Source: Prionace glauca
Taxonomy: Eukaryota; Chordata; Chondrichthyes; Carcharhiniformes; Carcharhinidae
NCBI GenBank assembly: GCA_037974335.1
Contig: CM075760.1
Location: 14,079,386 to 14,143,385 of the forward strand
Length of the DNA: 64,000 bases
Reading direction: 5' to 3'
Both the position numbers and the translations under genes were made by a program. Positions within the stretch are counted from its first letter, which is position 1, and every line of letters starts with the position of its first letter. A model generated the notes under the pieces. It did no database searches, was not told where the DNA came from, and was given only the letters and a program-made list of their open reading frames with translations. This document shows positions 56,760 through 64,000 of this stretch, in pieces.

Positions 56760-57560
56760 GGGAGGGTCTGCAACGAGAGAGAAGAAAGATCTCAAGTGGC
56801 AGTTTGGTGTTCAAAGGTGGGAGCTGCCCTGGGAGTGCAGAGAGCTGGAGGGAATCGCTGGGGGCTCGGGGCCAGGGGCAATGGCAAAGAGTCAGGGGAG
56901 AACAGGAGGCGGGGGAAAGGACAGAGAGCCGGGGTGGGGGGAGGGCAGAGAGCCAGGGGAAACAGCAGAGAGCTGGGGGAAGGGCAGAGAGGCGGGGGAA
57001 AGAGTACACAGCCGGGAAACAGGGCGGAAAGTCAGGGGGAAGTGCGGAGAGAGAGAGGAAAGGACAGGGAGCAGGGGAAAGGGCAGAGAGACCAGTGAAA
57101 GGGAAGAGAGCTGAAAGAAAGGGCAGAGAGATGGGGAAAAGTATAGAAAGACCAGGGAAAGGGGAGAGAACAAGGAAAAAGGGCGGGGAGGCACAGAAAA
57201 GGGCAGGGAGGCAGGAGAAAGGGCAGAGAGCCGAGGGAAAGGGCAGAGAGCCCAGGGGAAAGGGCAGGAGAGTCAGGGGAAAAGCTCAGAGAGCTGGGGG
57301 GAAGGAGAAAGAGGGGAGGGAGCAGGGACAGAGGGCAGAGAGCTGAGGGACAGTGTGGGGGGGTGAGGGAAAGAACAGAGAGCCGGGGGAGAGGACACAG
57401 AGATGGAGGGAAGTGTAGAGAGCCAGGTGGAAATACAGAGAGCCGGATAAAAGGGGAAAAGAGCCACCGTGAAAGTCAGAGACCCAGGGGAAAGGGCAAA
57501 GAGCTGGGGAAATGGGCAGAGGGCGGGTGATGGATGGGCAGAGTGAGGAGGTTCAGAATA
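56760..57560 (+). repeat. G-rich GAGCTGGGG-type repeat upstream of Cmu (switch-like)
   Basis: Loose units of about 20 bp, consensus GGGGAAAGGGCAGAGAGCYG, on the non-template strand. AGCT occurs at 56,822, 56,843, 56,970, 57,109, about 57,283, 57,292, 57,340, 57,501 and 57,562, mostly as GAGCTGGGG or GAGCTGA. Mammalian switch regions are G-rich on the non-template strand, rich in AGCT, and lie between J and Cmu. This tract meets all three, ending about 1 kb before CH1. The 279-residue open frame across it is a repeat product. Confidence 0.85.
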
Positions 57561-58541
57561 GAGCTAGCACCACAATCGGCTCATCTGTAATCTCAGTGAA
57601 TGATGGAGGAGACTTCAGGGCCCAAATGGGAAACTCTTGGTATTAATGTATGATCCGTCAATCCGTCAATAAATGTTGGATTTATTTGAATTTATAATCA
57701 CATTTAGAGTTTCCTGATCATTCAGTAAGTATTCATTCCGGAGGTATTTTTGAAGCAAAGTTACTAATCTCCGTTTTGTGGAGTGAGAGGCAGTGAGTTG
57801 GAGAGAGGAAGGGGCACCAATCAGTTTGAACACAGGCAATTTCTAAAACTAGTGTGGAGATGCCGGAGTGAGGTTGGTGTGGGCACAGTAAGGATTCTCA
57901 CAACACCAGGTTAAAGTCCAACAGATTTATTTGGAATCACAAACTGTTGGAGCTCCCTCATCAGGTGAGTGGATAGTCTGAGTGAAGGGAGAACTTCTTC
58001 ATCACAAAGTGTTGTTGTTTGAGAAATAAACAGCGGTTCATCATACACTGCTGTTGTTGAGAAATAAATAGTTGCTTCAATAATGGAGACAATCTTTGCT
58101 GTTCTCTGTTAATCCAATGAATGACATGTCATTGTGAGACTAACAGAATGTGTTTTTTCTTCCTAATTTGATAGAAGTGGAGACAGGGATATGAGTTTCT
58201 ACAGAGATGACAATTCCCAAATGATAGAAGTAACATCATCGCAAAGGCGGATGAAAGATTTAATCGGGAAATATTAGGGATAAGTTCATAATTCAAATCA
58301 ATGTTCGAGATAGAAACATAGAAAATAGAAGCTGGAGTTGGCCATTCGGCCCTTGGAGCATACGCCGCCTTTCACTTTGGTCAGAGCTCATCACTATCCT
58401 GATCACACCTACTACCCATATCCCTTCATCCCTTTAACACCAAGAGCTATATCTAATATAGAAACCTATTTGTAACAATGTTTGATGACTTAATAAATGC
58501 AAGTAAGAGTCTAACTTGTTCAATTGGCTATTCTTTCCCAG
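57561..58541. other. Intron DNA before CH1
   Basis: Positions 57,850-57,985 hold a reverse-orientation CTGATGAAGGAGC-family SINE-like repeat (GGTGTGGGCACAGTAAGGAT, AACACCAGGTTAAAGTCCAA). Positions 58,310-58,475 hold a reverse LINE 3' end (AGTTGGCCATTCGGCCCTTG, CATATCCCTTCATCCCTTT). The remainder is not recognised. Confidence 0.55.
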
Positions 58542-58841
58542 CGACACCGTCTGCGCCCACTCTGTATGGCCTGGTCTCCCCCTGTCAGCAACAGAACTCC
58601 GGCGGCTCCATCACCTTCGGATGTTTGGCGATGGATTACCTTCCAGATGTCTCCAAAGTGACCTGGAAGAAAAATGGGCAAACGGTCCCCAGTGGGTTTA
58701 AGACTTACCCATCAGTGAGAAACACGAAGGGAACCTACACCCTGAGCAGCCAGTTAACCATCAGCGACTCAGCGGGACAATGTCCCAGAATTGACTGTGA
58801 GGTTCAACACAACAGCTCAGTCAAGAGCATTGAAATACTAT
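58542..58841 (+). CDS. IGHM: IgM heavy-chain constant domain 1 (CH1)
   Basis: First constant domain, which pairs with the light chain. The 300-bp exon begins in phase 1 after J, giving ATPSAPTLYGLVSPCQQQ. The Ig-fold Cys pair is in ITFGCLAMDY and IDCEV, with Trp in VTWKKNG. The Cys in VSPCQQ, near the N terminus, is the likely light-chain bridge. A further Cys (AGQCPRIDC) lies close to the second fold Cys and may pair elsewhere. NSS is a glycosylation site. It ends ...SIEIL plus one base at donor GTAAGTG. LYGLVSPCQQ and YTLSSQLTI are typical of shark mu CH1 as I know it. Confidence 0.95.
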
Positions 58842-59251
58842 GTAAGTGTTATGGAGCTTGTGTGAAACAGAAACACTGTGGTTAACATGTAGGGCCTTGG
58901 TTATAACTCATTTAAATAGATGTGCACAATCCGGCCCTTTGGATTGGTCCAGTTAGTGTCTATTGACTGCAAATGAGTTAGAACATAGAACATAGAACAT
59001 TACAGCGCAGTACAGGCCATTCGGCTCTCGATGTTGCGCCGACCAGTGGAACCAATCTAATGACCCACTAACCTAAACTATTCCAATGTTATCCATATGA
59101 CTATCCACTGACCATTTGAACGCCCTTAAAGTTGGCGAGTCCACAATGCTGCAGACAGGGCTTTCCAAGCCCTTACTACCCTCAGTTGACAAAAGTTTAA
59201 TTGATCCACATCTTCTGCAGGAAATGACTGATCTGTTTTTTTTCCCTGAAG
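58842..59251 (+). other. CH1-CH2 intron with a LINE 3' end
   Basis: GT-AG intron of 410 bp. Positions 58,981-59,190 are a reverse-oriented CR1-like 3' end (TAGAACATAGAACATTACAG, GGCCATTCGGCTCTCGATG), closely related to 13,068-13,275. It stops about 60 bp before the CH2 acceptor, whose T-rich tract (CTGTTTTTTTTCCCTGAAG) is preserved. Confidence 0.9.
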
Positions 59252-59566
59252 GCCCTCCGCCTGTGATCCCTCCAACTCTTATCCTCACCGTGAGTTCCAG
59301 TGAAGAAATCTCACACAGGAAATTCGCAATCATCGTCTGTTCAATCATCGATTTCCAGCCGGGGTCAATGGAAGTGAGTTGGCTGAAGAATGGGGAACCC
59401 ACGCATTCAGGAATTGTCACCTCTCCCCCCTGTCGATTGAACGGGAACTTCTCGGCCAGCAGTCGGCTGACAGTCTCCGCTGGGGAATGGTTCAGCAAAG
59501 CGGTCTATACCTGCCAGGTCACCCACCGAGGAGACACTCAGAGTCTGAACATCAGCGTATCTCGGG
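59252..59566 (+). CDS. IGHM: IgM heavy-chain constant domain 2 (CH2)
   Basis: The 315-bp exon starts in phase 1; the split codon is TGC, giving a Cys followed by [13 protein letters not shown], a proline-rich stretch in hinge-like position where an inter-heavy-chain bridge could form. Fold Cys residues are in [11 protein letters not shown] and YTCQVTH, and Trp in VSWLKNGE. An extra Cys sits in TSPPCRLNG. Glycosylation sites are NFS and NIS. The exon ends LNISVSR and one base before GTAAGAG. No damage is seen. Confidence 0.95.
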
Positions 59567-60482
59567 GTAAGAGACTCAAACAGAGGACAACATATATCAT
59601 TCTGATGTTAATCAGAATTAGGGATCTATTCAAGTTGGTACAAAGCATAGAACAACTTGTAAGTTATTGTCCTGTAGTTTGCTGCATTAGGACAATTTCT
59701 CATTCAGAATTTCATCAGAAAAACAATTTTTTGTTATCCCTTCCTGAGATGTGCATTTATTTCCCAAACCTGAGGGCACTGAAGTGTCATTCACGTTGCT
59801 GTGAATCTGGAGTCACATGCATGCCAGGCCAGATAAAGACAGCAGGTTGATTTTGGTAAGGAACATTTGTGAACTAGGAGGGGTTTTACAGCAATAGCTT
59901 CATGAGAACCATTTCAACTTTGAATTATAGATTTTTACAAAATTCAAATTTAATATTTGCAATGATAGGATTCGAATCTGTGTCCCCAGAGTCTTGCCCG
60001 AGGTTATAAGTCCATTGACAACACCATATACCACAGCCTTCCCTTAAAAGAGTGCCCCCTTTCGGTTTGAAGCAATATACTGAGTGAGGTGGCCTTGATG
60101 TCAGCTTGTTCCTGAGACAGCTGGTAAAATTTGGAGAGACAGTAAGTGTTAGACTGCTTCACAGGTCACAGCACAGGGGTAAAATATTGGAAAGTGTATC
60201 CACCCTATCTATAAACCAACGGTCAGTACTTTTTCCTTGAGTTCAGGATGGTGTGTTTGTTTGGGAATTCTCCAATTCTGATTCATGGAAATGTTACCGC
60301 TGCTCCAATATTTAATACAGGGAATAATTCCATACAGCAAGCTGGCTTCCCATTCGCCATGGAAGGTGAAAGGCGAGAGTTAGAGATTGATATATTGAAG
60401 GCGACTTTGTCTCCTTCAGGCTGAAGACTGCTGTCCTGCTTCTGAAGGGGAACTAGGGCTCATTTTCATTTCTCATTCACAG
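59567..60482 (+). other. CH2-CH3 intron
   Basis: GT-AG intron of 916 bp. Positions 59,755-60,035 hold a dispersed SINE-like repeat related to 36,565-36,842 (TTGCTGTGAATCTGGAGTCA, GGCCAGATAAAGACAGCAGG). The acceptor is TTTCTCATTCACAG. Confidence 0.85.
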
Positions 60483-60791
60483 ATCCTCTCCCGTGCCTTG
60501 ATACCACAGTGAAGATACAGCCACCACCAATAGAACAGGTCTTACTGGAGGCGACCGTGACCTTAACCTGCATCATTTCTCATGCTCCTGATGGAGTTAA
60601 CGTGTCCTGGATCCGAGACAGGAAGTATTTGAAATCAGAGATTGCTGAAAAGCCCGGAGCGGATCGTGACAGCGTGATCAGCAAATTAAGCATCTCCACA
60701 CAAGCCTGGCTGAGTGCGGCTGTGTTTGAGTGCGTGGTGAGCCATCAGGATCTGCCGACTCCTCTAAGAACATCTATCCACAAGGAAACAG
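60483..60791 (+). CDS. IGHM: IgM heavy-chain constant domain 3 (CH3)
   Basis: The 309-bp exon in phase 1 gives [20 protein letters not shown] at its start. Fold Cys residues lie in [12 protein letters not shown] and [14 protein letters not shown], and Trp in [12 protein letters not shown] is a glycosylation site. The Cys in LPCLD, near the domain edge, may form an intermolecular bridge. [16 protein letters not shown] closely resembles the equivalent strand of vertebrate mu CH3. It ends HKET plus one base at GTGAGC. Confidence 0.95.
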
Positions 60792-62005
60792 GTGAGCTGA
60801 GAGATTGAAGCAATAAATGTAGGGTCAACAGCAGGGTTCTGAGCAATGTGGAGGAACAGAAAGATCCCGGGGTTCATATCCACAGATCTCTGAAGATTGC
60901 CACTCAAGTGGATAGAGCCGTGAAGAAGGCTTAAAGTGTGTTAGTGTTTATTAACAGGGGGTTAGAGTTTAAGAGCCGTGGGGTTATACTGCAAGTGTAC
61001 AGGGCCTTGGTGAGACCACATTTGGAATATTGTGTGCAGTTCTAATCACCTCACTATAAGGAGGATGTGGAAGCATTGGAGAGAGTGCAGAGGAGATTTA
61101 CCAGGATGCTGCCTGGTTTGGAGGGTAGGTCTTATGAGGAAAGGTTGAGGGAGCTGGGGCTTTCCTCTTTAGAACAGAGGAGGATGAGAGACGACTAAAT
61201 AGAGGTTTATAAGATGGTGATGGGGATTGATAGAGTGGATGTTCAGAGACTATTTCCTCGGGTTACTAGGGGGGCATTACTATAAGGTTCATGGTGGGAG
61301 ATACAGGAGGGATGTCCGAGGTAGATTCTTTACTCAGAGTGTGGTTACGGTGTGGAATGCACTGCCTGCTGTGATAGTGGAGTCAGACACTTTAGGAACT
61401 TTCAAGCGGTTATTGGATAGATACATGGAGCACACCAGAATGATAGGGAGTGGGAGAGCTTGATCTTGGGATTGGACATAGCTCGGCACAACATTGAGGG
61501 CCAAAGGGCCTGTACTGTGCTGTAATGTTCTATGTTTCTATGTAAATGCATCACTGTGTCTATCTCCAGTGAAAGTGTACTACTCAATAGTTAGTATTCA
61601 GTGCATTAATGTTCTCCCCTGAACTAAACTACTCTGGGCCGATTGATATTTTTCTGGGGAGTTTGATGTGTTGATGAGTGAACTGTAGGCGATGTTATTG
61701 GGTTTAGATTGAAGAAGAAGGGAGGGGCCTGATGTGGAGCATCAAAAACCAGAAAACCAAAAAGGAAAGTAGATCAGTTGGGCCGAATGGCCTGATTCTG
61801 TGCTGTAAACTTTCTGAATCTTTCCACTCCGCCCCCCCCTGAGTTATTTGAGAAGAAAATTGTGTTCACCTCCCCTCCAAGCTGCAAATCAAAAATGGGA
61901 AGAGTTAAAATCAGAAGCGAAGCACATTTTCCTGATATCTCACCAGTGGTTTCATTGTCTCCAGAACTCTCCAGTTTATTGACATTTATTGTACATTTTC
62001 TGCAG
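60792..62005 (+). other. CH3-CH4 intron with a sense CR1-like LINE
   Basis: GT-AG intron of 1,214 bp. A 5'-truncated CR1-like copy in the sense direction fills about 60,825-61,545: GAGTTTAAGAGCCGTGGGG, GTACAGGGCCTTGGTGAGAC, TTTACCAGGATGCTGCCTGG, then a short C-terminal frame (RFFTQSVVTVWNALPAVIVE, 61,318 on) and the tail AATGTTCTATGTTTCTATG. The acceptor is TGTACATTTTCTGCAG. Confidence 0.9.
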
Positions 62006-62397
62006 ATCCAAATCCGCGGGAACCGGTCGTCTCTGTCCTCCTGCCCTCGGCAGAAGACGTCTCCGTTCAGAGTTTCGTCTCCCTCAGCTGCTTAGTGAGA
62101 GGTTTCTCCCCCCGAGAGATCTTCGTCAAATGGACCGTCAATGACAAGCCGGTGAATCCCGGGAACTACAGGAACACCGAGGTGGTGGCGGAGAACGGCG
62201 ATAGCTCCTTCTTCATGTACAGCCTGTTATCCATTGCAGCAGAGGAATGGTCTAGTGGCGCTTCTTACTCCTGTGTGGTGGGACATGAAGCCATCCCCTT
62301 GAAGATCATCAACAGAACAGTTGACAAATCCAGCGGTAAACCCAGTTTTGTGAACATTTCTCTTGCACTGATGGACACTGTTAATTCATGTCAATGA
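62006..62397 (+). CDS. IGHM: IgM heavy-chain constant domain 4 (CH4) with secretory tail
   Basis: The exon starts in phase 1 ([20 protein letters not shown]). Fold Cys residues are in [15 protein letters not shown] and [13 protein letters not shown], and Trp in [13 protein letters not shown] is a glycosylation site. After TVDKSS the frame continues into the secretory tail [19 protein letters not shown], Gln, stop. It has the conserved NIS glycosylation site and penultimate Cys used for polymerisation of secreted IgM. An internal donor G|GTAAAC (GT at 62,336) sits at the same place as in mammalian mu genes and would splice out the tail for the membrane form. The TM exons are not in the window. 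Confidence 0.96.
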
Positions 62398-62416
62398 GAG
62401 TCACTCACTTCCATTA

Positions 62417-62445
62417 AAAACTACAATAAAAAGAATAAAAACATT
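62417..62445 (+). terminator. Polyadenylation signals for secreted IgM
   Basis: AATAAA at 62,425-62,430 and again at 62,433-62,438, only about 30 bp after the stop codon, as usual for the secreted mu transcript. Confidence 0.8.
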
Positions 62446-63530
62446 TTCCTCTAACGATCAATGAAATACCCAATTGTTTAATTGGTTGTTTTTCAGTTTT
62501 ACTTCCATATCTTTGATTTTGAGTCAGATATTTTCATGTCTCGGACCCAACATTGTTGAACCAGTGCTCCCAGCGGAGATAGACACTGGGTCAGGGATAG
62601 AGTAGAGCACATTCATTACAGGATTCTGCAAAATATCTTCACTGACTTTCCTCCCGCTGAGGGGGAAAATAATCCGACATTTTTAACATGTCTGACACAC
62701 AAACACAACATTTAGATCTCTGTGTCCCTGCTTCTCTCATTGACCACCTCTTTAAGCTACTGCACCGCACCCACTGGGAACTGAAGTGAGGGTCACACAC
62801 AAAAAACATGGAGAAATATTCCCCCCCATCGGATTGAGGGAGAGTGAAATTGTTAACATCCTGGATTCCCACTAACCCAGCAAAGAGAGGGGAGGAGCAG
62901 TAGTTAATCCATGTCCCAAAACTTCCTCAATGAAAAGAGGAGGAATGTCATTATTTAATCCACTCACCTCTACCTCCTCAGTGGTTAGAACCATCAGGGA
63001 CATTGTATCACCGGGTAGGGGGAGGGAAACTCTGAGCTCACTCTCCTCCCTCTCCTGTGTTTGGAAGGGAACATTTCTCTACTATAAGGACCCAGTTGCC
63101 AACAGTACAAATTAGTTTCCGGTTTACTTGCTACAGATTTTGAAGTATCATTATCTTAATCATTGAAATATATATATAAACTAATGCAACATAATTTTAA
63201 AATGTCTCAACACTCTTGTTCCTGTTAACCATGTGCTGGCATTGATTTCCCAGAATACAAATTTAAACAAGTCATAGATTCCTCCCCGGGTTTTAACTGT
63301 TCTGTCCCTGAGCTCTCTGAGATACATCAATGAATTATTTCATTCTCTCTCCTGATATCACCGTGCCCCTCACATAAAATACATTTCTCCAGCAAAACAT
63401 TGAAAATATGTTCCATTATTCGGGTTGTCTGGATCATATTCACTTCACTATGGTCGGTGAAACTTGGAGCAACAGTTAAAAAAATACACACACTGATAAA
63501 ACAGCCCAAAACTGTCACAATTATACATAC
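62446..63530. other. DNA downstream of CH4
   Basis: I searched this stretch for the two short membrane exons (an acidic linker, a hydrophobic segment, a short basic tail) and did not find them. Nothing else is recognised. Confidence 0.5.
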
Positions 63531-63534
63531 ATAC

Positions 63535-63960
63535 ATAGGCGTACACACCCACACTCACACACACACTCACACACTCACACACACACACATACACACACTC
63601 ACACACACATACACACACTACACACTCACACACACACACACACATACATACACACACTACACACTCACACACACATACACACACTCACACACTCACACAC
63701 ACATACACACACACATTCACACATACAGACACACTACACACTCACACACATACACACACACACGCACACACAGAAACGTGGACACAATTGCACAAATACA
63801 CATACTCATACATATGCACACGAATACAGAATGTTAATAGAACACACAAACGCATACACATAGTCCCACACACAGAAATATAGACAGGCACATTCAAATA
63901 CAGACACAGAATCTCACAAATACACAATACGCACAAATACATACACAACAAAAACACAGA
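63535..63960. repeat. CA / CATA microsatellite
   Basis: ACACACTCACACACATACAC-type repeats to near the end of the window. The His-Thr-rich and Cys-Val-rich open frames are artefacts. Confidence 0.93.
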
Positions 63961-64000
63961 TACATTCATAAATACAAATGCACATACACGGATCAGAAGA

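Larger units (their letters stand above)
47695..58541 (+). other. J-C intron (10.8 kb)
   Basis: Donor GTAAGA at 47,695 and acceptor TTCTTTCCCAG ending 58,541. It holds degenerate large repeats (47.8-51.6 kb), a dispersed repeat, CA repeats, a SINE, a LINE scrap, a CTCA tract (54.3-56.7 kb) and a G-rich tract (56.76-57.56 kb). Mammalian counterparts carry the intronic enhancer and switch region here. I could not pick out an enhancer by eye. Confidence 0.9.
45816..62397 (+). other. IgM-type heavy-chain cluster (V-D1-D2-J-C)
   Basis: One complete elasmobranch-style heavy-chain cluster in a single orientation. V to J spans under 2 kb, and a 10.8-kb intron precedes four constant-domain exons. Every V, D and J carries a proper recombination signal and every constant exon has GT-AG boundaries in phase 1, so a rearranged gene could make a complete secreted mu chain. 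Nothing in the sequence disables it. Four C domains and a mu-type secretory tail argue against IgW (usually six or more C domains) and against IgNAR (distinct V and five C domains). Confidence 0.95.

Noticed and set aside
54798-57346. Long + strand open frames of 201 and 279 codons
   Set aside because: They translate the CTCA and G-rich tandem repeats, show no domain, and lie inside the J-C intron.
45816-62397. IgNAR or IgW as the identity of the cluster
   Set aside because: The V is a conventional VH with FR2 Trp and GLEWL, the C region has four domains, and the tail is a mu secretory tail.

Overview
The window is vertebrate nuclear DNA and almost certainly from a cartilaginous fish, most likely a shark. 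The decisive evidence is one compact immunoglobulin heavy-chain cluster of the kind found in elasmobranchs: one V, two D, one J and one set of mu-type constant exons, all on the + strand and unrearranged. The dispersed repeats agree: CR1-like LINEs ending in (TTCTTATG)n or (ATGTTCT)n tails, and many tRNA-derived SINEs resembling the elasmobranch HE1 family. No species is assigned.

Layout. Positions 1-20,300 are gene-poor and dominated by tandem repeats. There are three arrays of a 52-bp unit at 2.8-9.5 kb, separated by two near-identical 1.65-kb segments. CT/GT microsatellites follow, then a 60-bp minisatellite at 15.1-18.2 kb split by a CR1 insertion. Two possible 3'-terminal exons with polyadenylation signals lie at 9,975 and 10,315, and another 3'-end-like stretch lies at 18.3 kb. 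A CpG-rich island at 19.5-20.3 kb has promoter motifs and an unusual 33-bp tandem repeat. Positions 20.3-34.7 kb are intergenic DNA with CR1 and SINE relics.

Two paralogous segments, about 34.7-38.0 kb and 43.6-46.3 kb, follow. The first ends in a VH pseudogene broken by two repeat insertions. The second ends in the intact VH gene.

The working cluster runs from 45,816 to 62,397. It holds a split-leader VH (45,816-46,299), D1 (46,849-46,865), D2 (47,242-47,254), JH (47,647-47,694), a 10.8-kb J-C intron, then CH1 (58,542-58,841), CH2 (59,252-59,566), CH3 (60,483-60,791) and CH4 with the secretory tail (62,006-62,397). All recombination signals are readable, with spacers V-23, 12-D1-22, 12-D2-12 and 23-J, so the 12/23 rule permits ordered V-D1-D2-J joining. 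All constant exons join in phase 1 through GT-AG introns. CH4 carries an internal donor site at 62,336, the usual route to a membrane form. The transmembrane exons were not seen and probably lie beyond 64 kb.

The most interesting signal beyond the cluster itself is in the J-C intron. A 2.4-kb CTCA-type repeat tract abuts a 0.8-kb purine- and G-rich tract (56,760-57,560) with repeated GAGCTGGGG-like motifs, ending about 1 kb upstream of CH1. In base composition, position and motif it resembles a class-switch region.
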